From Aureimonas endophytica (GTDB taxonomy: Bacteria; Pseudomonadota; Alphaproteobacteria; Rhizobiales; Rhizobiaceae), in NCBI RefSeq assembly GCF_014642635.1, contig NZ_BMIQ01000004.1:310001-374000 (forward strand): 64,000 nucleotides of DNA. Reading direction: 5' to 3'. Under the pieces are notes generated by a model, which saw only the letters and a program-made list of their open reading frames with translations, had not been told where the DNA came from and made no database searches. The stretch's first letter is position 1. Every line of letters starts with the position of its first letter. The translations under genes and the position numbers were made by a program. Below are positions 28,186 to 36,979 of the stretch, in pieces.

Positions 28186-28578
28186 CTATTCCGTCGCGAC
28201 GTGCCAGACGCCGCCGACGCCGTCGCCGGTCGTGTCGCCCGGCTTCTTGTCGTTCTGCCAAAGATAGAGCGGCATGCCCTTATAGGCCCATTGCTTCTCG
28301 CCGCCCTTGCGCTCGACCAAGGTGAAGCCGTCCTTCGCCGCCGCCTTGCCCGTGGCGAGAAGCGGCGGCCATTTCGCCGCGCAATCGTCGTAGCAGGCCG
28401 ACTGGCCCTTCTTGTCCTTGTCGAACGTGTAGAGGGTCATGCCCTTGGCATCGGCGAGGATCTCGCCGGCCTTGGTCTTCGTCGTGGTCACGGCGCCGCC
28501 GGCATAGTCCTCGGCCAGCGCCAGCGGGGCCGCGAGAGCGCCGGCCAGGCCGGCCAGGATCAGGACGCGCATCTTCAT
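28186..28578 (-). CDS. Secreted PF03640 (COG4315) protein
   Basis: A 130-residue periplasmic protein with signal peptide (1-22, cleavage after ALA in PLALAED). Two repeats of the family are visible, both with a LYxF/W-type core: GMTLYTFDKDKKGQSACYDDCAAKWPPLL and GMPLYLWQNDKKPGDTTGDGVGGVWHV. The Cys pair in ACYDDC is a family trait. Although the family is sometimes called secreted lipoprotein, no lipobox cysteine is present here. Function is unproven; genes of this family commonly travel with ECF sigma factors and cytochromes. It is the first gene of the sigma operon. Confidence 0.85.
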   Translation of the reverse strand: MKMRVLILAGLAGALAAPLALAEDYAGGAVTTTKTKAGEILADAKGMTLYTFDKDKKGQSACYDDCAAKWPPLLATGKAAAKDGFTLVERKGGEKQWAYKGMPLYLWQNDKKPGDTTGDGVGGVWHVATE

Positions 28579-28631
28579 CTTCGGTCTCCTTCGTTTCCTC
28601 TCGGCGCGCCGGTCGGCCGCCTCGCCTGCGC

Positions 28632-28658
28632 CAACACCCGCCGGCGCGGTTTCATCCC
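28632..28658 (-). promoter_or_regulatory. Putative ECF promoter of sigma operon
   Basis: On the minus strand: GGGATGAA at the -35 position and GGTGTTGGCG at -10, with GGGA-N16-GGTGTTG spacing, 54 nt before the ATG at 28578. The same pair, with identical spacing, lies before the YceI gene. A shared site in front of both units of an ECF locus is strong circumstantial evidence for recognition by the adjacent sigma factor. Confidence 0.6.
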
Positions 28659-28684
28659 GTCCCTCATGGATTTTTCGGGATCGG

Positions 28685-29254
28685 TCAGCGCGCGCCCTTC
28701 AGCACCATGTCGAAGGCGACGACATTGGAATAGATCGGCGTGCCGACCCCCATGCCATAGGGCGAGCGGTAGATGTCGCCGGTCACACGGAAGGAGACCG
28801 CCGCGTCGCTCCGCTCGACGAGCGAGGCGTGGAAGGTCTCGTTCCGCGCCTTGCCGCGCGCGGTGAGCACGCCCTCGATCCTGGCGCCTTTCGGTCCATC
28901 GGGGACGACGCGCGTCGAGCGGAAGGTGATGTCGGGATAGTCGGCGGCGTCGAAGACGGCGCTGGAGCGCAGGAAGGCGTCGACCCGCCCCTGGCCGGTG
29001 GTGACGCTGGCCGGATGCAATGTGATCGCGACGGAGGACCGGGCGAGATCGTCCGGGTCGATCTCGAAGCGGCCGTCGAAGGCGGGAAAGGCGCCGCTGA
29101 TGCCGCCGCCGCCCACCTGATCGACGGTGAAGGCGATGCGCGAGGCGGGATCGATCCGCCAGGACCGGGGCTCGGCCCCGGCATGGCTGGCCGCGAGGGC
29201 CGGAAGGCCGGCCAACGCCAGCGCGGCGGCGAGGATCGGCAGGAATTTTCGCAT
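28685..29254 (-). CDS. YceI family periplasmic protein
   Basis: A 189-residue secreted lipocalin-like protein. The signal peptide is residues 1-22. The YceI domain follows: WRIDPASRIAFTVDQVGGGGISGAFPAFDGRF, VDAFLRSSAVFDAADYPDITFRST, and the terminal SPYGMGVGTPIYSNVVAFDMVLKG. Family members bind isoprenoids such as ubiquinone and are often co-regulated with b561 cytochromes. Start ATG 29254 has GGAGAG upstream. It is 106 nt before the PF03640 gene and carries its own ECF-type promoter. Confidence 0.92.
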   Translation of the reverse strand: MRKFLPILAAALALAGLPALAASHAGAEPRSWRIDPASRIAFTVDQVGGGGISGAFPAFDGRFEIDPDDLARSSVAITLHPASVTTGQGRVDAFLRSSAVFDAADYPDITFRSTRVVPDGPKGARIEGVLTARGKARNETFHASLVERSDAAVSFRVTGDIYRSPYGMGVGTPIYSNVVAFDMVLKGAR

Positions 29255-29293
29255 GGGATCTCTCCGGACGGCCCGGACGGGCTTCGGAAACGA

Positions 29294-29320
29294 CAACACC
29301 GCATCCGCGACCTTATTCCC
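29294..29320 (-). promoter_or_regulatory. Putative ECF promoter of YceI gene
   Basis: On the minus strand GGGAATAA (-35) and GGTGTTGTCG (-10) are separated so that GGGA-N16-GGTGTTG matches the copy at 28632-28658 exactly in spacing. It lies 40 nt before the YceI ATG. Differences between the copies fall mainly in the spacer. Confidence 0.6.
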
Positions 29321-29459
29321 GCCCGATCCGCCGAGAGACCCTGACAAAATCTCCGGGCCGAGGATGGGCGAAGAGACCCGCCCGCCGACCCCGTGAGGTT
29401 CTGTCAGGGCCTCTTAAACCGGCGATGACAGGCACGATGCTTTCTGGCATCCGGGACGG

Positions 29460-29870
29460 ATGGGGGAGATGCGGCTGATTCTGGAGGATCGCTGGTCGGG
29501 CGGGCTCGTCGCCCTGCTCACGGCCGTCTTCATTCTCCTCCAGGCGGCGTTCGGCGCCTTCGCCGATGCCGCGACGCTCCTGCCGTCCTCCGATGCGATG
29601 GCGATCATCTGCCATGGCGACGGCGCGGAACGCGTCGCGCCCGATCCGGTCCGGCCGGGCGGCGATCCGGCGCATCATTGCCCCTGCGGTGTGTTCTGCG
29701 GCTCCGGCCCCCTCGCGCCGGCCCTGCCGCCGGCCCTCGATCTCGGCGCCGCCTATGCGCCCGGCGGCGGGGTCGATCTCCGCTTCTCGCGCGATGCCGA
29801 GGCCGGCCGCGCGCCGCGCCCGTCCGGCGCGCCCCGTTTCCCGACCGGACCGCCGCTCCTCTCCGTCTGA
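29460..29870 (+). CDS. Small Cys/His-rich membrane-anchored hypothetical protein
   Basis: A 136-residue protein with an N-terminal hydrophobic segment (about residues 14-38) that acts as signal or anchor. After it comes a periplasmic stretch with ICHGDGA and then HHCPCGVFCGSG: three cysteines and two histidines in a short span, resembling the metal-binding pattern of DUF2946-type proteins. The rest is Pro/Ala/Gly-rich. Start could be 29460 or ATG 29469. It precedes the PepSY gene by 39 nt and is probably co-transcribed, which suggests a role in periplasmic metal (copper or iron) handling. Family assignment is tentative. Confidence 0.6.
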   Translation: MGEMRLILEDRWSGGLVALLTAVFILLQAAFGAFADAATLLPSSDAMAIICHGDGAERVAPDPVRPGGDPAHHCPCGVFCGSGPLAPALPPALDLGAAYAPGGGVDLRFSRDAEAGRAPRPSGAPRFPTGPPLLSV

Positions 29871-29909
29871 CGCTTCCTGTTCTCAGCGCTCATTTTCGGA
29901 GACTTCCCG

Positions 29910-31340
29910 ATGTTCGAACCGTCCACCGGACGGATCGGCGTGGCCGCGCGCCCGCGATCCGTCGATCAGCAGCCTGTTCCGCCCGATCCGGGCGGCGCGG
30001 CCTTCCAGACCTTCGTCGCCCGCCTGCATCTTCATATCGGCCTCTTCGTCGGGCCGTTCCTTCTCGTCGCGGCGCTCACCGGCACGCTCTATGTCCTGAC
30101 GCCGCAGATCGAGGACCGGCTCTATCGCGCCGAACTGACGACCGAGGCCCAAGGTCCGGCGCGCCCGCTCGCCGAACAGGCGCGGGCGGCCCGCGCCGCC
30201 GTTGCTGCCGATCTGCGCCTCGTCGCCGTCCGGCCTGCGCCGGGGCCGGGGCGCACGACGCGGGTGCTCTTCGCCGATCCCGCCCTCGGCCCGTCCGAAA
30301 CGCGCGCCGTCTTCGTCGATCCGGCGACGCTCGTCCTTCGGGGCGTGCTCGTGACCTATGGCACGAGCGGCATCCTGCCCTTCCGCACCCTCCTCGACAA
30401 TCTGCATCGCAGCCTGCTCCTCGGCGAGTTCGGCCGCGCCTATAGCGAGCTCGCCGCCTCCTGGCTCTGGGTGGCGACGCTCGGCGGCACGCTGCTCTGG
30501 GCCTGGCGCCGGACGGGCCGGCTGGCGCGGCGCAGCCGGGGCCATGCCGGGTTGCGGCTGCGGCACCGGCATGGGGTGATCGGCGTGACGCTGGCGCTCG
30601 TCCTCGTCTTCCTCTCGGCGACGGGCCTCACCTGGTCGCGCTGGGCCGGCGCCGGGATCGACGGCCTGCGCGACACGCTCGGCTGGACGACGCCGACGGT
30701 GCGCCTGACGCTCGGCACCGGCGAGGCCGCGCCGGGCGGACACGATCATGCCGGCATGGCGATGGACGGGCCTGCGGGCGCCGATCCGGCCGGGCGCCTC
30801 GACGCCGTTCTCGCGGCGGCGCGACAGGCCGGCATCGACTCGCCGTTGATCGAGATCCGCCCGCCGAAAGCGGGCCAGGCCTGGATGGTGCGCGAAGTCG
30901 ACCGCGCCTGGCCGAGCCAAGTCGATACGATCGCGCTCAATCCCGACACGCTCGCGGTGACGAGCCGGGCCGATTTCGCCGACTTCCCGCTGGTCGCCAA
31001 GCTGGTGCAATGGGGCATCGCGGCGCATATGGGCCTGCTCTTCGGCCTGCCGAACCAGATCGTGCTGGCGCTCGCCAGCCTCGGCCTGATCGTCGCGATT
31101 CTCTACGGCTATCGCATCTGGTCGCGCGGCCGGCCGGCGCCCGGCGCGCCGCCGCGAACGCTGGCCGAGAGCTGGCTGCGGCTGCGCCCCGCCGCGCGTC
31201 TCGGCACCCTCATTGCCGGTGCCGCGCTCGGCTGGTGCCTGCCGGCGCTCGGCGCCAGTCTCGCCGCCTTCGTGCTGATCGATGCGCTGCGCTGGCGCCT
31301 CGCGAAGGCGCGGAGCCCGCAGCCGGTCCCGGCGGAATAG
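29910..31340 (+). CDS. PepSY-associated transmembrane protein
   Basis: A 476-residue protein of the PepSY_TM family (PF03929). The opening helix HLHIGLFVGPFLLVAALTGTLYVL (about 40-65), a long periplasmic region with PepSY modules (about 70-155 and 265-350), and helices near 180-200, 220-240, 365-385 and 405-450 are typical. Motifs: LLDNLHRSLLLGEFGRAYSELAASWLW and SATGLTWSRWAG. A His-rich loop (GGHDHAGMAMDG) near residue 275 could bind metal. Related proteins act in iron-siderophore or copper reduction. It follows the Cys/His-rich small protein. Confidence 0.87.
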   Translation: MFEPSTGRIGVAARPRSVDQQPVPPDPGGAAFQTFVARLHLHIGLFVGPFLLVAALTGTLYVLTPQIEDRLYRAELTTEAQGPARPLAEQARAARAAVAADLRLVAVRPAPGPGRTTRVLFADPALGPSETRAVFVDPATLVLRGVLVTYGTSGILPFRTLLDNLHRSLLLGEFGRAYSELAASWLWVATLGGTLLWAWRRTGRLARRSRGHAGLRLRHRHGVIGVTLALVLVFLSATGLTWSRWAGAGIDGLRDTLGWTTPTVRLTLGTGEAAPGGHDHAGMAMDGPAGADPAGRLDAVLAAARQAGIDSPLIEIRPPKAGQAWMVREVDRAWPSQVDTIALNPDTLAVTSRADFADFPLVAKLVQWGIAAHMGLLFGLPNQIVLALASLGLIVAILYGYRIWSRGRPAPGAPPRTLAESWLRLRPAARLGTLIAGAALGWCLPALGASLAAFVLIDALRWRLAKARSPQPVPAE

Positions 31341-31356
31341 GGGGAGCGGGGGCCGG

Positions 31357-32277
31357 TCAGGCGGAGAGCGCCGGCAGACCCTGCCGGACGCGGATGAGAT
31401 CGACGAGCTGGCGGAGCGCCGGATGGTTCTGCCGCCGGCTCGGATAGTACATGTGAAAGCCGGCGCCCGTGGAGGACCAGTCCGGCAGCACGAGCTCCAG
31501 ACGTCCTTCCGCCAGTTCCCGCTCCACCCGCCAGCGCAGCACATAGGCGAGGCCGAGGCCGGCGACGGCGGCCTCGACCGTCGTCTCCGTGTCGTTGATC
31601 GTACAGGTGCCCGGCGCGTCGAGCCGGCGCATCGCCGCGCCGTTGCCGAGCTCCCAGCGAAAGGCGGAATTGTCGCCGAGAAGAAGGCGCAGGCAGCTAT
31701 GGCCCATCAGGTCCTCCGGCTGTTCCGGCCGGCCGCGCGCCGCCAGATAGGAGGGCGCGCCGACCACCACCCATTCGAGCGGCGGCGTCAGCGCCACCGC
31801 GATCATGTCCTCCGGCACGGTGTCGCCGTAGCGGATGCCGGCGTCGAAGCCTTCCGCCACGAGATCGACCGGGCGGTTCTCGACCACGATCGTCAGCCTC
31901 AGCTCGGGCAGCCTGGCGCGAAAGGGCGCGAGGACCGGGCCGATCAGCAGCCGGCTCGCGTCGCGCGGAATGTTGAGGCGCAATTCGCCGAGACCCTGGC
32001 CCTGCTCGCCGTCGAGGCCGGCGAGCGCGGCGTCGATCCGCTCGAAGCCGGCGGCGAGCTCCTCGGCGAGCTTGAGGCCCGCCGGGGTCGGCGCGACGCT
32101 GCGGCTGGTGCGGTTGAGAAGCCGCAGGCCGAGCCGCTCCTCCAGCCGCCGGATCGCATGGCTGAGGGCGGAGGTGGTGATCCTGAGCTCGATGGCCGCC
32201 GCCTTGAAGCTGCGGCGCCGGACGATCACCGCGAAGGCGGCGAGATCGGGGAGATCGGAGCGGACGAAGGAGGGCAT
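31357..32277 (-). CDS. LysR-family transcriptional regulator
   Basis: A 306-residue LysR regulator. The winged helix is at residues 10-65 (DLAAFAVIVRRRSFKAAAIELRITTSALSHAIRRLEERLGLRLLNRTSRSV), followed by the linker helix and the periplasmic-binding-like effector domain. It belongs to the CrgA-like branch that often controls divergent oxidoreductases. It is divergent from the aldo/keto reductase at 32431; the 153-nt gap contains a short dyad AAGC-N7-GCTT (32304-32318) that may be its site. Effector unknown. Confidence 0.9.
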   Translation of the reverse strand: MPSFVRSDLPDLAAFAVIVRRRSFKAAAIELRITTSALSHAIRRLEERLGLRLLNRTSRSVAPTPAGLKLAEELAAGFERIDAALAGLDGEQGQGLGELRLNIPRDASRLLIGPVLAPFRARLPELRLTIVVENRPVDLVAEGFDAGIRYGDTVPEDMIAVALTPPLEWVVVGAPSYLAARGRPEQPEDLMGHSCLRLLLGDNSAFRWELGNGAAMRRLDAPGTCTINDTETTVEAAVAGLGLAYVLRWRVERELAEGRLELVLPDWSSTGAGFHMYYPSRRQNHPALRQLVDLIRVRQGLPALSA

Positions 32278-32430
32278 GTTGCACGCGGCTCAACGGGTCA
32301 TTGAAGCCAACTCAGCTTATGGCCCCTCCCCATCGCCGCCGCAACGTCTAGGTTCCGGCGAGCCCACCCCTTTTCCCCGGCTCGCGCCCGCGCCGACGCG
32401 CCGCGAGCCCGCCCGTCACGGAGTCTTCCC

Positions 32431-33423
32431 ATGCCCATCGCCACGCGGCGCTTCGGCCGCACCGACTGGACCGTTTCGGAGATCGGCTTCGGCGCCTGGG
32501 CCATCGGCGGCTCCTGGGGCAATGTCGAGGAGGCCGACGCGCGCGCCAGCCTCCACGCCGCCCTCGATGCCGGCATGACCTTCATCGACACGGCCGACGT
32601 CTATGGCGATGGCCGGTCCGAGCGCATCATCCGCGAGGTCCTGAAGGAGCGGGGCGGCGAGCGGGTGATCGTCGCCACCAAGGCCGGCCGCCGCCTCGAT
32701 CCGCATGTGGCCGGCGGCTATACCAAGGCCAATCTCGAAGCCTTCATCGATCGCAGCCTCGGCAATCTCGGCGTCGAGACGCTCGATCTCGTGCAGCTCC
32801 ATTGCCCGCCGACCGAGGTCTATTACCGGCCGGAGGTCTTCGAAGCGCTGGACGGCTTCGTCGCCGCCGGCAAGATCCGCCATTACGGCGTCTCGGTGGA
32901 GAAGGTGGAGGAGGCGCTGAAGGCCATCGCCTTTCCGAATGTCGTCTCCGTCCAGATCATCCACAATCTGTTCCGTCATCGCCCGGCCGAACTGTTCTTT
33001 CCGGAGGCGAAGCGCCGCGGCGTCGCGGTGATCGTGCGCGTGCCGCTGGCGAGCGGTCTCCTGACCGGCAGGATGAACGCGGCGACCGCCTTCTCGGCCG
33101 ACGACCACCGCCAGTTCAACCGGCATGGCGAGGCCTTCGATGTCGGCGAGACCTTCGCCGGCGTGCCTTACGAAGTCGGCCTCGCGGCGGTGGAGGAGCT
33201 TCGCCCGCTCGTGCCCGGCGGGGCGACCATGGCGCAGTTCGCGCTGCGCTGGATCCTGATGGAGGAGGCGGTCTCCGTCGTCATTCCCGGCGCCAAGAAC
33301 CGCGCCCAGGCCGAGGCGAACGCGGCGGCGAGCGCGCTCGCCCCTCTCTCCCCCGACGTCATGGACGCGGCGCGCGCGCTCTATCGCGAGCGCATCGCGC
33401 CCTATGTCCACCAGCGCTGGTAG
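32431..33423 (+). CDS. Aldo/keto reductase
   Basis: A 330-residue NADPH-dependent (beta/alpha)8 reductase. Catalytic tetrad: Asp and Tyr in FIDTADVYGDGRSE, Lys in IVATKAGRR, and His in VQLHCPP. The C-terminal cofactor segment is VVIPGAKNRAQAEANAAA. It resembles the YajO/Tas-like (AKR11-13) branch. Substrates of this branch vary. The gene is likely controlled by the divergent LysR regulator and is followed, 69 nt on, by a second reductase. Confidence 0.9.
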   Translation: MPIATRRFGRTDWTVSEIGFGAWAIGGSWGNVEEADARASLHAALDAGMTFIDTADVYGDGRSERIIREVLKERGGERVIVATKAGRRLDPHVAGGYTKANLEAFIDRSLGNLGVETLDLVQLHCPPTEVYYRPEVFEALDGFVAAGKIRHYGVSVEKVEEALKAIAFPNVVSVQIIHNLFRHRPAELFFPEAKRRGVAVIVRVPLASGLLTGRMNAATAFSADDHRQFNRHGEAFDVGETFAGVPYEVGLAAVEELRPLVPGGATMAQFALRWILMEEAVSVVIPGAKNRAQAEANAAASALAPLSPDVMDAARALYRERIAPYVHQRW

Positions 33424-33492
33424 GCGCCGGATCCCCGGCCGGATGGCTGAGGCCCCGGCCCCTCGATCATTCTTCCTTCAAGGAGTGCCGCG

Positions 33493-34323
33493 ATGAGCGA
33501 ACAACCGAAAGTCACCTTCAACGACGGCCGCGCCATCCCGCAGGTCGGCCTCGGCGTCTGGCGCACGCCCGACGACGTGGCGGTCACGGCGGTCGGCGAG
33601 GCGTTGCGCGCCGGCTACCGCCATATCGACACGGCCGCGATCTACGAGAACGAGGAAGGCGTCGGCAAAGGCCTGAAGGCCGGCGGCGTGCCGCGCGAAG
33701 AGGTGTTCCTCACCACCAAGCTGTGGAACGAGCGCCAGGGCTTCGATTCGACGCTGAAGGCCTTCGACGAGAGTCTCGCCCGGCTCGGCACCGATTATGT
33801 CGATCTCTATCTGATCCACTGGCCGTCGCCGGCGCGCGGCGCCTATCTCGACACCTGGAAGGCGTTTCTCCGCCTGCACGAGGAAGGTCGCGCCCGCTCG
33901 ATCGGCGTCTCCAACTTCACCGCCGAGCATCTCGACCGGCTGATCGGCGAGACCGGCGTGACGCCCGTGCTTAACCAGATCGAGCTGCATCCGCGCTTCC
34001 AGCAGAAGGCGCTGCGCGAGGCGCATGACGCGCGCGGCATCAAGACCCAGTCCTGGAGCCCGCTCGGCCAGGGCCAGCTCCTGGAAGACCCGGCGATCGG
34101 CGCGATCGCCGCCCGGCACGGCAAGACGCCGGCGCAGGTGATCATCCGCTGGCATCTCGACAAGGGGCTGATCGTCATCCCGAAATCGGTGACGCCGAGC
34201 CGGATCGTCGAGAATTTCGGCGTCTTCGACTTCACGCTCGATGCGGCGGATCTGAAGGCGATCGAAGGCCTCGACCGGGCCGACGGGCGGATCGGCCCCG
34301 ATCCCGACACGGCGACCTTCTGA
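33493..34323 (+). CDS. Aldo/keto reductase (2,5-diketo-gluconate reductase type)
   Basis: A 276-residue reductase of the AKR5 type. Tetrad: Asp/Tyr in HIDTAAIYENEEGVGKG, Lys in FLTTKLWN, His in DLYLIHWPSP. The substrate-side motif SIGVSNFTAEHL and cofactor motif VIPKSVTPSRIVENF are as in DkgA/DkgB. A GGAG ribosome-binding site precedes the ATG. Likely an aldehyde or ketone detoxification enzyme, possibly co-transcribed with the preceding reductase. Confidence 0.92.
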   Translation: MSEQPKVTFNDGRAIPQVGLGVWRTPDDVAVTAVGEALRAGYRHIDTAAIYENEEGVGKGLKAGGVPREEVFLTTKLWNERQGFDSTLKAFDESLARLGTDYVDLYLIHWPSPARGAYLDTWKAFLRLHEEGRARSIGVSNFTAEHLDRLIGETGVTPVLNQIELHPRFQQKALREAHDARGIKTQSWSPLGQGQLLEDPAIGAIAARHGKTPAQVIIRWHLDKGLIVIPKSVTPSRIVENFGVFDFTLDAADLKAIEGLDRADGRIGPDPDTATF

Positions 34324-34368
34324 GTCCCGCCAGGGGCCGCGGCCGGCGCCGTGGCCCTCCGGCTCTCG

Positions 34369-34593
34369 TCAGTGCGTCGCGACGAAGGGCTGCGGCTTCC
34401 AGAGCACGCGGCGCATCCAGTCGATCTCCGGGCCAGCGAAGGCCCGGTCGTACCAGGGCGCGGCGACTTCGTTCGCCGCATGCTCGCGCTGGGCCGTCAG
34501 CCAATGCTCCAGGGCGCGGCCTTCCGGCTGTCCCTCGTGCAGCCAGAGCTGGTGCGCCCGGCTGCGGATCAATTCATCATCCTGGAGAAACAT
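34369..34593 (-). CDS. DUF2934 family small protein
   Basis: A 74-residue soluble protein carrying the DUF2934 signature: ELIRSRAHQLWLHEGQPEGR then ALEHWLTAQREH. The ATG at 34593 was preferred (GAGG upstream); another in-frame ATG at 34617 would add eight residues. The C-terminal part (AGPEIDWMRRVLWKPQPF) is unusual for the family. Function unknown. It is convergent with the reductase gene; a GC-rich imperfect hairpin around 34333-34355 may separate them. Confidence 0.75.
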   Translation of the reverse strand: MFLQDDELIRSRAHQLWLHEGQPEGRALEHWLTAQREHAANEVAAPWYDRAFAGPEIDWMRRVLWKPQPFVATH

Positions 34594-34730
34594 GCGGCCT
34601 CGCTCATCCCCGGTCATGGCGATCGCGGATATACGGAGCGGATCGGCGGCCGATTTCAAGGGGATGGGCAAATTGCCGCATTGCGGGAGACGGGCCTGGA
34701 AAGCGCGCCCGTCCCACTCTCCGCCGTCGC

Positions 34731-36929
34731 CTACCAGCGGATCGCGGCCTTGCCGGTGATGCGTCGGCCCTCGCCGTAGAAGCAGTAGAAATCCTTGTTG
34801 CCGCAGGACGCGACGTAATCCTTGTCGAAGAGATTGGAGGCGTTCACCGAAAGCTCCCAATTGTCCTTCTTGTAGCTCAGCGCGGCGTCGACCACGGTGG
34901 CGCCGGGCACCTTGAAGCTGTTGGCGTCGTCGCCATAGCTCTCGCCGACATAGCGCAGGCCGAGGCCCGCCCCGAGGCCGTCGAAGATCGTCTCGTTGTG
35001 GATCGTGTAATTCGCCCAGGCCGAGACAGAGTTGCGCGGAATGGTCGTCGGCACCGTGCCCTCGAAGCCGCCATCGGGGTCCCGGGTGATCTCGGCGTCG
35101 AGATAGGTATAGGCGAGGCGCAGGTCGAGACTGTCGGTCAGGCTCGCGGCGCCCTCCAGCTCGAAGCCGCGCGAGGTGATCTGGCCGGTCTGGCGCGGCT
35201 GGAAGGTGCCGCCCACCGCGTCGTAGCGGATGGCGTTGTTGCGCACGATCTCGAAGACGGAGGCCGTGACGGAGGCGTTCCAGCCCGGCGGCTGGTACTT
35301 GATGCCGCCCTCGTAGAGGCGCCCGGTCTCCGGCGCGAAGAGCTCGCCCGTCGCGCTCGTGTCGAGCGGCGGCAGGAAGGATTCCGAATAGGTGAGATAG
35401 GGGGCGAAGCCGCTGTCGAAATTGTAGATGAGGCCGACGCGGCCGGTGAAGGCGTCGTAGTCCTTCGAGGCCTCGCCGCCGGTCAGGCGCTCCCTCGCCT
35501 CGGTCGAGGCGAAGTCCTCGCGGCCGCTGAGGAGGATCGACAGCTTGTCGATCTTGATCTGGTCCTGCAGGTAGAAGCCGGTCTGGTTCTGGTCCACCCG
35601 CCGGTCGGTATAGCTGTAGAGGAAGTCGACCGGATTGCCGTAGACCGGATCGAAGACGTTCAGCGGCGAGGCGCTGTAGATGTCGATCCGGTCGGTATAG
35701 CCGGTATAGCGATAGTCGACGCCGCCGAGGAGCGTGTGCTGCAGGATGCCGGTCGCGAATTCCGCCTGCACCTGGTTGTCGACGGAGAAGGTGTCGAGAT
35801 CGGCGATGCCGGTGCCGCCGCTGCGGCCGAGGATGCCGGCCGCCTCGTCGAGATAGCCGCCGCCATAGACGCTCGCCTCGTCATGCCGCACGCCGGCATA
35901 GCGGGCGTTCTGGCGGAGCGTGAAGACGTCGGTGAGGCGGGTGGAGAATTCCCAGCCGGCCGAGCCCATGTCGGTGTCGTAATAGTCGAAATCCGGCTCG
36001 CCCAGGAAGCGGCTGCGCGGAATCCTGCGGCCGTTATTGTCGTAGACCGTGCCGGAGGCCGGCATGAACTGGAGGCCCCAGCCGGCGCGGTCGCGCTGAT
36101 AATTGCCGAGCACGGTCAGCGAGGTGTCGGCATCCGGCTCCCAGCGGAGCGCCGGCGCGATGAACAGGCGGTCGTCGTCGACATGGTCGACCTGATTCTC
36201 CCCGGTGCGCGCCGTGCCCGTCAGGCGGAAGCTCCAGGGACTGTCCTTGCGGAATGGCCCGGCCAGATCGAAGCGGCCCTCGATCATGCCGAAGCTGCCG
36301 CCGCTCACCTCGACCTCGCGCAGCGGCGCGTCGGTCGGCTTCTTCTGCACGTAGTTGATGAGGCCGCCCGGCCCGTTCTGGCCGTAGAGCACGGAGGAGG
36401 GACCTTTGAGGATCTCCACCCGCTCCGCGCCATAGGGATCGAGGCAGAGGAAGTTGATGACCGAGGTGGACGGCAGGCGCAGCCCGTCGATGAAGGTCGA
36501 GTTCGCGGTGGAATCGAAGCCGCGAATGTTGAAGCCGCCGCAGCGCGTGTCGGAGCCGCCGGTGATTTCCGGGGTGACGCCGGCCGTGTAGCGCGTCGCC
36601 GCGCGGAGGGTGCGCGCGTCCTGTTCCTCGATCTGGTCGCTGGTCACCACCGAGACCGCCTGCGGCGTCTCGATCAGCGGCGTGTTGGTCTTGGTCGCGC
36701 CGGCGCTGCGCCTCGCGACGAAGCCCTGCTGCTCGTTCGCCTCGCCGGCGCCCGTTCCGTCGCCCTGGCCGTTCGCGGTGCCGGCCTCGCCGGCGGCGGC
36801 GTCGATCGTCACCGTGTCGAGCTCGATCGCCTGCTGGGCGAAGGCCGTTTTCGGCGCCAGTCCAAGGCCGAGGAAAAGAGCGACCGGCAGGGCGGACGAG
36901 GATGCGAGGCGGCGGAACTGGGCGGACAT
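34731..36929 (-). CDS. TonB-dependent siderophore receptor
   Basis: A 732-residue outer-membrane receptor. The signal peptide is residues 1-30 (cleavage near AFAQQ). A TonB-box-like stretch IELDTVTIDA follows; the plug domain spans about 75-190 with ETPQAVSVVT, GFNIRGFDS and VEILKGPSSVLYGQNGPGGLINYV, the signature of ferrisiderophore receptors of the FhuA/FpvA class. The 22-strand barrel ends in the aromatic C-terminus AAIRW. The ligand cannot be named. No siderophore transport or synthesis genes adjoin it. A TGA-N9-TCA box upstream implies iron repression. Confidence 0.94.
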   Translation of the reverse strand: MSAQFRRLASSSALPVALFLGLGLAPKTAFAQQAIELDTVTIDAAAGEAGTANGQGDGTGAGEANEQQGFVARRSAGATKTNTPLIETPQAVSVVTSDQIEEQDARTLRAATRYTAGVTPEITGGSDTRCGGFNIRGFDSTANSTFIDGLRLPSTSVINFLCLDPYGAERVEILKGPSSVLYGQNGPGGLINYVQKKPTDAPLREVEVSGGSFGMIEGRFDLAGPFRKDSPWSFRLTGTARTGENQVDHVDDDRLFIAPALRWEPDADTSLTVLGNYQRDRAGWGLQFMPASGTVYDNNGRRIPRSRFLGEPDFDYYDTDMGSAGWEFSTRLTDVFTLRQNARYAGVRHDEASVYGGGYLDEAAGILGRSGGTGIADLDTFSVDNQVQAEFATGILQHTLLGGVDYRYTGYTDRIDIYSASPLNVFDPVYGNPVDFLYSYTDRRVDQNQTGFYLQDQIKIDKLSILLSGREDFASTEARERLTGGEASKDYDAFTGRVGLIYNFDSGFAPYLTYSESFLPPLDTSATGELFAPETGRLYEGGIKYQPPGWNASVTASVFEIVRNNAIRYDAVGGTFQPRQTGQITSRGFELEGAASLTDSLDLRLAYTYLDAEITRDPDGGFEGTVPTTIPRNSVSAWANYTIHNETIFDGLGAGLGLRYVGESYGDDANSFKVPGATVVDAALSYKKDNWELSVNASNLFDKDYVASCGNKDFYCFYGEGRRITGKAAIRW

Positions 36930-36956
36930 CGGCGGATTTTCACAGGGCGAGAGTCT

Positions 36957-36979
36957 AACATGATTTTTGTAGTCATGTT
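36957..36979. promoter_or_regulatory. RirA/IRO-type iron-responsive box
   Basis: AACATGA-N9-TCATGTT is a 7-bp perfect dyad whose core TGA-N9-TCA is the published iron-responsive operator pattern of rhizobial RirA. It lies 28-50 nt upstream of the receptor ATG, in an AT-rich stretch where the promoter should be. RirA itself is not in the window, so the assignment rests on motif and context. Confidence 0.7.
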
